Below, piece by piece: positions 28,679 through 37,472 of a DNA stretch of 64,000 nucleotides. Source of the DNA: Romboutsia hominis. Lineage in GTDB: Bacteria; Bacillota; Clostridia; Peptostreptococcales; Peptostreptococcaceae. The notes under the pieces are model-generated. The model searched no databases, was not told the DNA's origin, and saw only the letters and a list, made by a program, of their open reading frames with translations. The stretch spans positions 806,001 to 870,000 of the forward strand of contig NZ_LN650648.1 of NCBI RefSeq assembly GCF_900002575.1, read 5' to 3'. How positions within the stretch are numbered: the first letter of the stretch is position 1; each line of letters begins with the position of its first letter. Both the position numbers and the translations under genes were made by a program.

Positions 28679-30346
28679 ATGAAAAAAGACTTTAGAGTAA
28701 ATTATACCTTAGTGGGTAATGTTGTTTATGGAGAAGGTTTTGAAGAAGATTTAAAAAAACTAGGAGATAAATTTAAGTTTGAAAAGATTTCAGATACCTT
28801 TGGTATATTATTTATGGAGAATTATGAAGTTAGCAATTTTGAATATCTTTTCAACTTGAAATCAATATATAGATTAGAACCTAGTGTTAGATTATCATCG
28901 TTAGTGAATATAAATAGAGGTACTTTTAATGGTGTTGTGGCTAACGAAGATATAGGGGCAAATTTTATTAAAGAAAATCCTAATTTATCAATAAGCGGCA
29001 AAGGCGTTATAATTGGTATTGCAGATTCTGGGATTGATTATTTACATCCCGATTTTATATATCCAGATAAAACATCTAAAATTTTATATTTATGGGATCA
29101 AACAAAAGAAGGAAAACCACCAAATGGATTTTATATAGGTACAGAGTATAATAGAGAGGATATAAATAAAGCAATTTTAGAAAATGATGGTTCTTTATCT
29201 GTAGATGAAGAAGGTACAGGAACTATGATAAGTGGAATATGCGCAGGATTAGGAAACTTAAATCCAGAGTATAAAGGAGTAGCAGAAGAATCAGATCTAA
29301 TAATAGTAAAATTAAAGAAAATAGAAAATGATTATAATAATGGTTATTTAATAGCGGCTATGGAATATATGAATCAAAAGGCAAGACAAGAAAGAAAACC
29401 TCTTGTTAACAATATTTCCCTGGGAAATAATAGTTTGGTAGGAATTAGCTCTAGGCTTTCTTATGATAAATTGTTTTTTGAGCATGGATTATGCCAAGTA
29501 ATAGGAGCAGGAAATGAAAGTAATACACAGACGCATGCATCAGGAAAATTAGGATTTAATGGAGATATACAAGATGTGGAGATAGATATAGGTGAGGATG
29601 AAGAAATCTTAAATATAGAGCTATGGGTAAATAGACCAGATAAAATTGATTTATATATAATATCTCCAAGTGGAGAGGAAAGTCAGCTTGCATTTGTTTC
29701 TGATTTTAATATTATAAGTGGACTATTCAATTTTGAAAATACTAGATATACAATATCTTTTTCGTATCCATTTTCTTACTCAGGCCAACAAAGAACAGTA
29801 ATAACTTTAGCCAATGCTAAAAAGGGAATCTGGAAAATTAGATTAATAGGAGCATATATAACAAATGGAATATATAATATGTATCTAGAAAATAGAAAAT
29901 TCATCAAACCAGGAACTAAATTTTCAAAGAGTGACCCGGAAAATACTATAAATTATCCATCAACATTAAATGATGTAATAAGTGTAGGAGCATACGATAC
30001 TATAAATAATAGTTTATGGGCATCATCTTCAAGAGGACCTACTATAGAATCAGTATTAAAACCAGATATAGTAGCCCCGGGTGTAAATATAATAGGTCCA
30101 TATATAAATAAAACATATGCAACAGGTACTGGAACAGGTATAGCATCAGCCTATACATCAGGAGCAGTTGCATTATTTCTTCAATATATACAAGTAAATG
30201 GGAATTATGAAAATAAAGCATTTGTACAAAAGATAAGAACATATCTAAGTGCAGGAGCCAGAAGAAATCAAGATGTTGGATATCCTAATTATAGCTATGG
30301 ATATGGAGAGTTAGATATAAGAGGATTGTTTGAACAATTAAGGTAA
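28679..30346 (+). CDS. Stand-alone CspA-like pseudoprotease (second copy)
   Basis: A 555-residue subtilase-fold protein closest in wording to the CspA half of CspBA: shared 'GVVA-E-IGANF', '[22 protein letters not shown]', '[20 protein letters not shown]' and the C-terminal 'GYGELDI-G-F-QL'. Asp116 is kept; the His position is Thr180 and the Ser position Gly487, so it should be proteolytically dead. The N-terminal ~95 residues are a retained prodomain. GGGGGTGAT upstream of the ATG is 12-14 bases away, an unusually long spacing. It is 21 bases ahead of the next Csp gene. A duplication of a CspA-CspC pair is the simplest origin. Confidence 0.85.
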   Translation: MKKDFRVNYTLVGNVVYGEGFEEDLKKLGDKFKFEKISDTFGILFMENYEVSNFEYLFNLKSIYRLEPSVRLSSLVNINRGTFNGVVANEDIGANFIKENPNLSISGKGVIIGIADSGIDYLHPDFIYPDKTSKILYLWDQTKEGKPPNGFYIGTEYNREDINKAILENDGSLSVDEEGTGTMISGICAGLGNLNPEYKGVAEESDLIIVKLKKIENDYNNGYLIAAMEYMNQKARQERKPLVNNISLGNNSLVGISSRLSYDKLFFEHGLCQVIGAGNESNTQTHASGKLGFNGDIQDVEIDIGEDEEILNIELWVNRPDKIDLYIISPSGEESQLAFVSDFNIISGLFNFENTRYTISFSYPFSYSGQQRTVITLANAKKGIWKIRLIGAYITNGIYNMYLENRKFIKPGTKFSKSDPENTINYPSTLNDVISVGAYDTINNSLWASSSRGPTIESVLKPDIVAPGVNIIGPYINKTYATGTGTGIASAYTSGAVALFLQYIQVNGNYENKAFVQKIRTYLSAGARRNQDVGYPNYSYGYGELDIRGLFEQLR

Positions 30347-30367
30347 TTTTAGGGAGAATATATCTAT

Positions 30368-32050
30368 ATGGAAAAATCATATGTGGTTGTTTATGAGAAT
30401 TTAGAACGTTTAGAGGCTGATTTAAATTTATATAACATAGATGAATATATTATACTAAATAGTCAAATAGCAGCAATTTATGTTAATGAAAGTTTTGAAG
30501 AAGAAACATTAAAAAGTATAAAAAGCATATCAGATTGGATACCATCAGTACCTATGAGTTCATTAATTAATATAACTGATAATTTAGAAAGTGGAACAAG
30601 CGTAAAAATAGCATCAGGTATTGACTATGTTGATAAAAATCCATATATAAGTTCATCAGGAAAAGGATGTATAATTACAATTATAGATTCTGGAATAAAT
30701 TATCTACATCCTGATTTTTTAAACCCAGACGGTACCACAAAAATAGTATCTATATGGGATCAAGAAAGTCAGTTTGGAACTCCACCAACAGGGCTAAAAT
30801 TTGGAAGTGAGTTTAAGAAAGATATTATAAATGAATATATAAGAAATAATGACCCAAGTCTAAGTGAAGACACTATTGGAACTGGGACAGTAGCTTCGGG
30901 AATAGCATGTGGTAGAGGAAACTTAAACAGAGAATACAAAGGGGTAGCAGTAGATAGTGAATTATTAGTAATAAAGTTAAGAGAATACAAAGATACTTAT
31001 AAAGAAGGAAAAATTAATTATGGTTTATCAGACTTTTTAGCAGGCATAAAATATGCTATAGATATAGCTCAAAAAGAAGAAAAAAATATGATAATTAATT
31101 TAACTTTAGGTGAACGATCAAGGTCTGTAGTAGTAACTACATTATTAGATACTTTTAACTATTTAACAGTAAGTGGTGTAATAGTAGTTAGTGGTGCTGG
31201 AAATGAAGGAAATACGGATATACATTACCAAGGACAGGTAAGTAGTTTAAATGATATTCAAGACATACCAATTCAAATTGGAGAGCAAAAAAATTTAGAT
31301 ATAACATTAAGTGTTGCAGGTCCAGATAAAATAGCAGCAGCAATAATATCACCATCAGGAGAAATAAGCTATAGAGTTGTATATGCACCAGATGATTATA
31401 TATATAGAGGCAAGTTTAATATAGAAAATACATTTTATGAAATGAGATATTTATATCCTTGGATAAAATCAGCGACTCAAGAATTAACAATAAAATTGAA
31501 TAATGTTAAGCCAGGTGTATGGACTTTAAGGTTATTTCCAGAATTTATTATAGATGGATTGTACGATGCTTATTTACCAAATAAAAACTTAATCTCTAAT
31601 GAAACTAGATTTATAGATCCAAATTCATTTGTAACTATAACTTTGTTTGGTGCAGTTTCAAATGCAATAACTATAGGAGCATATGATGATAAGATTGATA
31701 GTGTATGGATAGGATCATCAAAAGGCCCAGTAAGAGGTAGACCTATAAAGCCAGATTTATTAGCACCAGGGGTTGATATAATATCTCCATCTAAAAACGG
31801 GAATTATACAACATCAACGGGGACAGGAGTAAGTAGTTCTATGATAAGTGGGGTTGTAGCTATACTTATGGAATATGTATCAAGTCAGAGTACGTTTAAA
31901 CGAAATTTATTATTTACAGAAGTTTTAAAAACTTACTTAATGCTTGGAGCAAGAAAGAAAGATTTATATATATATCCAAATGTAACAAGAGGTTATGGAG
32001 TACTTGATTTGCAAAATACATTTATACAATTAGCTAAAATATTAAGATGA
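30368..32050 (+). CDS. Second CspC-like pseudoprotease
   Basis: A 560-residue subtilase-fold protein very like the upstream CspC ('MEKSY', 'SVPMSSLI-IT', 'VSIWDQES', 'VAVDSEL--IKLREYKD', 'VVVSGAGNEGNTDIHYQG'). Asp107 is kept; Thr172 and Gly487 replace His and Ser. Divergence is spread over the whole length and no frameshift is seen, so it looks maintained rather than decaying. ATG follows AGGGAGAAT. It pairs with the CspA-like gene upstream. A candidate alternative germinant sensor, by analogy with C. difficile CspC. Confidence 0.86.
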   Translation: MEKSYVVVYENLERLEADLNLYNIDEYIILNSQIAAIYVNESFEEETLKSIKSISDWIPSVPMSSLINITDNLESGTSVKIASGIDYVDKNPYISSSGKGCIITIIDSGINYLHPDFLNPDGTTKIVSIWDQESQFGTPPTGLKFGSEFKKDIINEYIRNNDPSLSEDTIGTGTVASGIACGRGNLNREYKGVAVDSELLVIKLREYKDTYKEGKINYGLSDFLAGIKYAIDIAQKEEKNMIINLTLGERSRSVVVTTLLDTFNYLTVSGVIVVSGAGNEGNTDIHYQGQVSSLNDIQDIPIQIGEQKNLDITLSVAGPDKIAAAIISPSGEISYRVVYAPDDYIYRGKFNIENTFYEMRYLYPWIKSATQELTIKLNNVKPGVWTLRLFPEFIIDGLYDAYLPNKNLISNETRFIDPNSFVTITLFGAVSNAITIGAYDDKIDSVWIGSSKGPVRGRPIKPDLLAPGVDIISPSKNGNYTTSTGTGVSSSMISGVVAILMEYVSSQSTFKRNLLFTEVLKTYLMLGARKKDLYIYPNVTRGYGVLDLQNTFIQLAKILR

Positions 32051-32074
32051 GTAGACCTATTTTAATAGGTCTAC
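32051..32074. terminator. Hairpin between convergent cspC2 and LysM genes
   Basis: GTAGACCTATT / AATAGGTCTAC directly after the stop codon; the T run is poor, so termination is likely but not certain. Confidence 0.55.
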
Positions 32075-32086
32075 ATAAAATATAAA

Positions 32087-32479
32087 TTATTCACTAGGAA
32101 CGAGTATATAATCACCATAAGATATTTGATAATCTTTGGAAATGGTATCAGGATTTTCATTAAGAGCTACTAATCTAAAATATTCAATATTCTCAATATC
32201 AGAATTATAAATTTTTATTATATCGTCTAAAGTCTCGCCGGATAAAACTAAGTGTTTAACTAATATTCTATCTTTCATGACATTATCGTATGCTTTTTTA
32301 TAGCTTAATTTAGATAGCTTTGAAAAAAATGAAACATTTTCTACAAAATAATCTTTAGCTCTATCTAGAGAAGTTATATAATTATAAACAGATGAGCGTA
32401 TGATATTAGAAGAATATCCTTTATCAACTGATGGTGATATAAATGTTATTATAAATAAAAATATAAATAGATATTTCAA
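32087..32479 (-). CDS. Secreted single-LysM protein
   Basis: A 130-residue exported protein. A signal peptide occupies about residues 1-23 and a single LysM domain the C-terminus ('KHLVLSGETLDDIIKIYNSD' to 'GDYILVPSE'), which would bind peptidoglycan or spore cortex. No catalytic domain is present. TTG at 32479 is chosen as the start; GTG at 32488 is part of the Shine-Dalgarno AGGAGGTG itself. It lies convergent to the csp cluster where C. difficile carries sleC, but it is not a SleC. Confidence 0.75.
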   Translation of the reverse strand: MKYLFIFLFIITFISPSVDKGYSSNIIRSSVYNYITSLDRAKDYFVENVSFFSKLSKLSYKKAYDNVMKDRILVKHLVLSGETLDDIIKIYNSDIENIEYFRLVALNENPDTISKDYQISYGDYILVPSE

Positions 32480-32559
32480 GCAATGCACCTCCTAGCTAAT
32501 ATTATTGATAAATAAATATAGTATTAAACATTTGTGATAATTATTTAGAAAATAAATTA

Positions 32560-32588
32560 TTGACTAAAAAAATATAAGTTGGTATAAT
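32560..32588 (+). promoter_or_regulatory. Sigma-A promoter of asnS
   Basis: TTGACT (32560-32565) and TATAAT (32583-32588) with an exact 17-base spacer, just ahead of the T-box leader. Confidence 0.85.
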
Positions 32589-32599
32589 CTTTTTAAATA

Positions 32600-32872
32600 G
32601 TTGAAATAATATAACAATAATAGACTGTGAAGAGAAGAGTAAATATAAAAGGTAGTCATAGCGAGTTGAGGATGGTGAAAGCTCAATACGAAGTTTATAT
32701 TGAAGAACATCTCGGAGTTTCTAACCGAAATCTTGAAAGAGAGTAGACTTAGACGGGAAGTCCCGTTACAGACTATAAGCAATGCTTACTAAGAGGCCAG
32801 TTTTGGCAATTAGGGTGGTACCGCGAGAGCAACAGCCTTTCGTCCCTTTTTATAGGGATGAAGGGCTTTTTT
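32600..32872 (+). promoter_or_regulatory. T-box riboswitch (tRNA-Asn sensing) upstream of asnS
   Basis: The T-box core AGGGTGGTACCGCG lies at 32812-32825 and is followed by a terminator hairpin (AGCCTTTCGTCCC / GGGATGAAGGGCT, about 32834-32866) with T6. Stem I shows AGAAGAGTAA near 32630 and a specifier loop in GAAGAAC, where AAC (32706-32708) is an asparagine codon, matching the downstream gene. Uncharged tRNA-Asn should stabilise the antiterminator and raise asnS expression. Confidence 0.93.
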
Positions 32873-32944
32873 AATACAAAATAATAAATATTTTAGTAAT
32901 AAATAAAATAAGTAATATAAAAAATAAAATATGGAGGAAACAAA

Positions 32945-34345
32945 ATGCAAAAAGAATTTATAGAAATTAAAGACTTGTACAGAAAAAAAGAAGAGTATGT
33001 AGGTAAAACTGTAAATGTAGCTGGATGGATAAGATTATCTAGAGCATCTAAAAACTTTGGATTTATAGAGTTAAATGATGGAAGTTTCTTTAAGAACATG
33101 CAAATAGTAATAGCAGAAGATAAATTAGAGAATTTCAAAGAAATATCTAAATTACCAATAAGTTCATCAATACTTGTAGAAGGAGAATTAGTATCAACAG
33201 AAGGTGCTAAGCAACCAGTTGAAATACATGCTACTAAAGTAGTAGTAGAAGGAGAATCAGATTCTTCATATCCATTACAAAAGAAAAGACATACATTAGA
33301 GTATCTAAGAACAATAGCTCACTTAAGACCAAGAAGTAACACTTTCTCTGCTGTATTTAGAGTAAGAAGTTTAGCAGCATACGCTATACATAAGTTCTTC
33401 CAAGATAGAAACTTCGTGTATGCACATTCTCCAATCATAACAGGAAGTGACTGTGAGGGTGCAGGAGAAATGTTTAGAATAACTACTATGGATTTAAACA
33501 ACATACCTAAGAATGAAGAAGGAAATATAGACTATTCTAAAGACTTCTTTGGGAAAGAAGCTAACTTAACAGTTAGTGGTCAATTAAATGCAGAAATAAT
33601 GGCACTTGCATTTAGAAATGTTTATACATTTGGACCAACTTTTAGAGCTGAAAACTCATTTACTCAAAGACATGCATCAGAATTCTGGATGATAGAACCT
33701 GAAATATGTTTTGCAGACTTAGAAGACAATATGGAACTTGCTGAAGACATGATAAAATACGTAATAAACTACGTAATGGAAAATGCTCCAGAAGAAATGG
33801 AATTCTTCAATAACTTTATAGACAAAGGATTATTAGATAGATTAAACAACGTAGTAAACTCTGAATTTAAGAGACTTACTTATACAGATGCTGTTAAAAT
33901 ATTACAAGAAAGCGGACATGAATTTGAATACCCAGTTAATTGGGGAGATGATCTTCAAACAGAACATGAAAGATATTTAACAGAACAAATATTTAAAGCT
34001 CCAGTATTTGTTACTGATTATCCAAAGGACATAAAAGCATTCTATATGAGAATGAATGAAGATGGAAAGACTGTTAGAGCAATGGACTTATTAGTTCCAG
34101 GAGTAGGAGAAATAGTTGGAGGTTCTCAAAGAGAAGAAAGAGAAGAAAAACTATTAGAAAGAATAGAAGAAATGGGATTAAACAAGGAAGATTACTGGTG
34201 GTACTTAGAACTTAGAAAGTTCGGAACAGCTACTCACTCAGGATTTGGACTAGGATTTGAAAGAATAATAATGTACATGACAGGAATGTCTAATATAAGA
34301 GACGTAATACCATTCCCAAGAACTCCTAAAAATGCTGAATTCTAA
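32945..34345 (+). CDS. asnS: Asparaginyl-tRNA synthetase
   Basis: A 466-residue class II aminoacyl-tRNA synthetase charging tRNA-Asn. The N-terminal OB-fold anticodon-binding domain (about 15-105) is followed by the catalytic core with motif 2 '[21 protein letters not shown]' (shortened: FRAE...RH..EF) and motif 3 'GFGLGFERI'. The length is standard. ATG follows ATGGAGGAAAC. T-box regulation confirms substrate specificity for Asn. Confidence 0.96.
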   Translation: MQKEFIEIKDLYRKKEEYVGKTVNVAGWIRLSRASKNFGFIELNDGSFFKNMQIVIAEDKLENFKEISKLPISSSILVEGELVSTEGAKQPVEIHATKVVVEGESDSSYPLQKKRHTLEYLRTIAHLRPRSNTFSAVFRVRSLAAYAIHKFFQDRNFVYAHSPIITGSDCEGAGEMFRITTMDLNNIPKNEEGNIDYSKDFFGKEANLTVSGQLNAEIMALAFRNVYTFGPTFRAENSFTQRHASEFWMIEPEICFADLEDNMELAEDMIKYVINYVMENAPEEMEFFNNFIDKGLLDRLNNVVNSEFKRLTYTDAVKILQESGHEFEYPVNWGDDLQTEHERYLTEQIFKAPVFVTDYPKDIKAFYMRMNEDGKTVRAMDLLVPGVGEIVGGSQREEREEKLLERIEEMGLNKEDYWWYLELRKFGTATHSGFGLGFERIIMYMTGMSNIRDVIPFPRTPKNAEF

Positions 34346-34357
34346 TATTTATATATT

Positions 34358-34387
34358 AAAGCACTAGACTTATGTTTAGTGCTTTTT
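34358..34387 (+). terminator. Rho-independent terminator of asnS
   Basis: AAAGCACTAGAC / GTTTAGTGCTTT hairpin with T tail. Confidence 0.85.
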
Positions 34388-34503
34388 ATATTATAATAAT
34401 ATTTAAAAAATAAATAAAAAATTAGTTATATAAAAAAATCTGTTTAGACCATCACAATATGGATATATACATAATGTAAACAAATTAAATAGGAGGCTTT
34501 AAA

Positions 34504-34692
34504 ATGAAAGCATTTGTAGATAAAGACGTATGTATAGGATGTGGAGCATGTGTAGGAATATGCCCAGAAGTATTTGATATGGATAATGATGGATTAGCAG
34601 TAGCTATAGAAGGAGAAATAAGTGAGGATTTACAAGAAAGTGCACAAGAAGCATGTGAAGGATGTCCAGTAAGTGCAATAACAATTGAATAG
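34504..34692 (+). CDS. [4Fe-4S] ferredoxin
   Basis: A 62-residue electron carrier with one cluster: 'CIGCGACVGICPEVF' supplies three Cys (the fourth Cys of the motif being in 'CEGCPVSAI') as in Thermotoga-type single-cluster ferredoxins. The protein is very acidic. A strong AGGAGG precedes the ATG. Monocistronic with a 20-bp terminator stem. The redox partner is unknown. Confidence 0.93.
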   Translation: MKAFVDKDVCIGCGACVGICPEVFDMDNDGLAVAIEGEISEDLQESAQEACEGCPVSAITIE

Positions 34693-34736
34693 TAAAATTA
34701 AAAGCTTAGGGAATATCCTAAGCTTTTAATTTTACT
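34691..34736 (+). terminator. Terminator of ferredoxin gene
   Basis: A perfect 20-bp stem (34691-34710 with 34717-34736), loop GAATAT, T-rich 3' arm. Confidence 0.85.
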
Positions 34737-34916
34737 ATTCGGCTTTAAATCGAATTATCTACACGTTACTAAATATAAGCGAACTTTATATACAGAAAAA
34801 TTTAACAAATTATCTAAATAATATATGAGTAGTATAAGTCCTAATTTAATAAAATATAGAAAAATAGATTATATTTTATGTTATAATTATTAATCATAAT
34901 AAAAATTGGAGGCAAA

Positions 34917-35099
34917 ATGATAAAGATACTTGACAATATAATGTTGATAATAGATATTTTATTAATTATATATTTTTATAACTATGCAGTTGATACAACA
35001 GATATAGTTCAAAGGCTTATAAGTTGTGCAGCTATAACTATGGAAATATCATTTATAATAAGACATATTAAGCTTATGAAATCTAGAAAAGTTAATTAA
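34917..35099 (+). CDS. Small two-segment membrane protein
   Basis: A 60-residue hydrophobic protein with two probable membrane helices (about 7-25 and 33-50) and a basic C-terminus. ATG follows TTGGAGGCAAA. It is unlike anything I recognise. It is 65 bases ahead of the rhodanese gene and may share its transcript. 34737-34916 is AT-rich with no other feature. Confidence 0.6.
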   Translation: MIKILDNIMLIIDILLIIYFYNYAVDTTDIVQRLISCAAITMEISFIIRHIKLMKSRKVN

Positions 35100-35164
35100 T
35101 ACAATGTTTTTAACAAAATATTCAGGGTATTAAATAGATAGATTAAAGATTTAAGGAGGATAAT

Positions 35165-35458
35165 ATGGCTTATATAAATATAGATAATAAAAAATTAAAA
35201 GAATTAATGAAAAAAGAGGATACTATATTAATTGATATAAGGACAAGGGAAGAATATGAAGAGAATAATATAGAAAACTCTATAAATATACCATTAAATA
35301 ATTTATTATTTGAGATAGATGAATTAGAAGAATACAAAGAAAAAAATGTTATTGTTTACTGTAGAAGTGGACATAGAAGTATAACAGCATGTAATCTACT
35401 TCATATGGAAGGATTCAACAAATTATATAATTTAGAAAAGGGAATAATTGGATTGTAA
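35165..35458 (+). CDS. Single-domain rhodanese-like protein
   Basis: A 97-residue rhodanese domain carrying the active-site loop 'YCRSGHRS', with Cys as the persulfide carrier, and the N-terminal 'LIDIRTREEYEENNIENSINIP' typical of the fold. It probably transfers sulfane sulfur or handles sulfide/thiosulfate; the partner is unknown. Strong AAGGAGG Shine-Dalgarno. Own terminator. Confidence 0.88.
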   Translation: MAYINIDNKKLKELMKKEDTILIDIRTREEYEENNIENSINIPLNNLLFEIDELEEYKEKNVIVYCRSGHRSITACNLLHMEGFNKLYNLEKGIIGL

Positions 35459-35482
35459 ACTCTAGCTTTTAGCTAGAGTTTT
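35459..35482 (+). terminator. Rho-independent terminator
   Basis: ACTCTAGCT / AGCTAGAGT with loop TTT and TTTAT tail. Confidence 0.8.
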
Positions 35483-35545
35483 ATAGTATACTTGATAATA
35501 TGAGTATAGCAATAAATAAGTTAAATGCTTGTATTGGAGGTAAGA

Positions 35546-36886
35546 ATGAATACAGAAGAAAAATATAGTAATTATTCAAAAGAGGATGGGAAAATCTTAA
35601 ATAAAATTTCAAATTATTATAGACTAGAAATAAATAATGAAATGAATTGTTCTAAGTGCCATACTGAAAGTAAATATGGAAGTAATTATTGTAAACAATG
35701 CGGCAATGAGCTTTTTAAAGTAGTAGATAAAAACTTATTTAATATAGTAGAAAAAAGTAAATTTAATATTAATAATATAAAAAGCTATGCTAGTAGCACT
35801 AATATATTTATAACCTCTGTATCATCTATATTGATTTTATTTATTTTATCTGTAATTTTTAATGGTATGATGGATATAAGTTTAGGAAAATTAGGGATTA
35901 GTATAAGTCCACTTCATACAATGCTAGGTATGAATTTAGGTAGTATTAATATAACATCATCATCTTTAATAGGTGTAGGTGAAGTAAGCGTACATTTAGG
36001 AGTAATATCTTTATTAATAGCACCTATAATATCCTTAGTTATAAGTAATATATTATTTATGAAAAATAAAAGTAACACACCTAATGAACTTATTATAAAT
36101 TCTATAGGGGTTGGAATAGTTTACGCTTTATTTATGGCAGTTATAAGTATGATATCAAAAATTGAATTAAACTCATATGATATGATGAACATAGCTACTT
36201 TACTTAAAGTAAAGTTTGCTACAACAAGTATATTTATAAATAGTTTTTTAATAGGATTTTTATCTACATTTACTATAGGATATAAAAAAAGAATAGGCAA
36301 AGAAAACATATATATAAATATATTTAAAAAAGTTATAAATATATTTATGATAGGTTACATATTAGTATTTATAATTGTTGGTATACTTACTATATCCGAT
36401 AGTACATATTTATACGAGTTTGGTATATCTGAATATATGAAATATATAAACACAGGAATAGTCGTAAGTCAATTGTCTGTTTATATGTGGGGATTTGCAA
36501 ATTTAATTCCTATGGTTATAGGTGATTATACAATATCTATATTTAATATATTAAATTCTAATTTATTTTTTGATACTAAGCTTATATTTATAATAGTATT
36601 TATATTAGTAAGTCTTATAATATTAATAGCTGGATGTAATTTAAAGAAACATTTTAAAAATAATGATAAAAATGTATTACTTATATTTAGTATAATGTAT
36701 TCTTTTGTTATGGCATTAATATCTATGTTAAGTAAAATTGATGTTGGTATGGGAATGTTAACTACAAATGTAAATAATCATAATGTTATTACATTTGGAC
36801 TACCTATTATAATTACAATTATAAGTTCATTTATATATAGCTATATATTAGCCTTTATAGGATATAAACTTTATAACTTTGAATAA
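35546..36886 (+). CDS. Zinc-ribbon multipass membrane protein
   Basis: A 446-residue protein. The N-terminal ~60 residues include a Cys4 zinc ribbon ('CSKCHTESKYGSNYCKQCGNEL'); the rest has about ten membrane segments. The architecture resembles clostridial 'zinc-ribbon domain-containing' membrane proteins of unknown role. The ATG at 35546 has TTGGAGGT upstream; an in-frame ATG at 35525 precedes that site and is rejected. Its end lies 20 bases before the next zinc-ribbon gene, so they form an operon. Confidence 0.7.
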   Translation: MNTEEKYSNYSKEDGKILNKISNYYRLEINNEMNCSKCHTESKYGSNYCKQCGNELFKVVDKNLFNIVEKSKFNINNIKSYASSTNIFITSVSSILILFILSVIFNGMMDISLGKLGISISPLHTMLGMNLGSINITSSSLIGVGEVSVHLGVISLLIAPIISLVISNILFMKNKSNTPNELIINSIGVGIVYALFMAVISMISKIELNSYDMMNIATLLKVKFATTSIFINSFLIGFLSTFTIGYKKRIGKENIYINIFKKVINIFMIGYILVFIIVGILTISDSTYLYEFGISEYMKYINTGIVVSQLSVYMWGFANLIPMVIGDYTISIFNILNSNLFFDTKLIFIIVFILVSLIILIAGCNLKKHFKNNDKNVLLIFSIMYSFVMALISMLSKIDVGMGMLTTNVNNHNVITFGLPIIITIISSFIYSYILAFIGYKLYNFE

Positions 36887-36905
36887 GTATAGTTGGAGGA
36901 TAAAT

Positions 36906-37382
36906 ATGGAAAATATACAAGAGAAAATAGAAGGTGAAGTATCAAAGATTAAAGATAAAATAGAAAAGAGTAAAAATAAAGTAGACTTAATAAAAGAAAA
37001 AAATAGTATAAATAAGATTATAAATGAAAATCAAGAATTAAAATCAAGGCTATTTTTAGATATGGGGATATTAATTTATGATAAAATAAGAAAAAATGAA
37101 ATCGTAGATACTGATTTTGATGAGATAAGTAATGAGATAGTAAAAATAGATAAAATAATATATGAAAATATGAAAATAATAGAAGCTTTAAATAAATCTA
37201 TGGAAGAGAGTATATGTGAATGTGGAAACACAATAAGTAAAGGTGCTAAATTCTGTGCAGAATGTGGCAAAAAAGTAGAACTTAAGCTAGAAGAAAAAGA
37301 ATATATAACTTGTGAAATATGTAATATGAATATAGATATAGATTCCATATATTGTACATGTTGTGGAAATAAAATAAATTAA
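36906..37382 (+). CDS. Coiled-coil protein with two C-terminal zinc ribbons
   Basis: A 158-residue cytosolic protein. Residues 1-100 are Lys/Glu/Ile-rich and coiled-coil-like. Two Cys4 ribbons follow ('CECGNTISKGAKFCAECG' and 'CEICNMNIDIDSIYCTCCG'). ATG at 36906 follows TTGGAGGATAA. It probably works with the upstream membrane zinc-ribbon protein. No function recognised. Confidence 0.7.
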   Translation: MENIQEKIEGEVSKIKDKIEKSKNKVDLIKEKNSINKIINENQELKSRLFLDMGILIYDKIRKNEIVDTDFDEISNEIVKIDKIIYENMKIIEALNKSMEESICECGNTISKGAKFCAECGKKVELKLEEKEYITCEICNMNIDIDSIYCTCCGNKIN

Positions 37383-37423
37383 AAAATAAGCATCACGTAA
37401 ATTTTACGTGGTGCTTATTTTTT
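37382..37423 (+). terminator. Rho-independent terminator
   Basis: AAATAAGCAtCACGTAAA / TTTACGTGgTGCTTATTT (one G-T pair) with T6 tail. Confidence 0.87.
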
Positions 37424-37472
37424 ATTAATATAAATTGCATATAGATATATAATTATATAGGGAGGGGATATT

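Noticed and set aside
32700-32872. Region before asnS as a protein-coding frame
   Set aside because: T-box core, specifier loop and terminator fully explain it; a short minus-strand frame there is a shadow.
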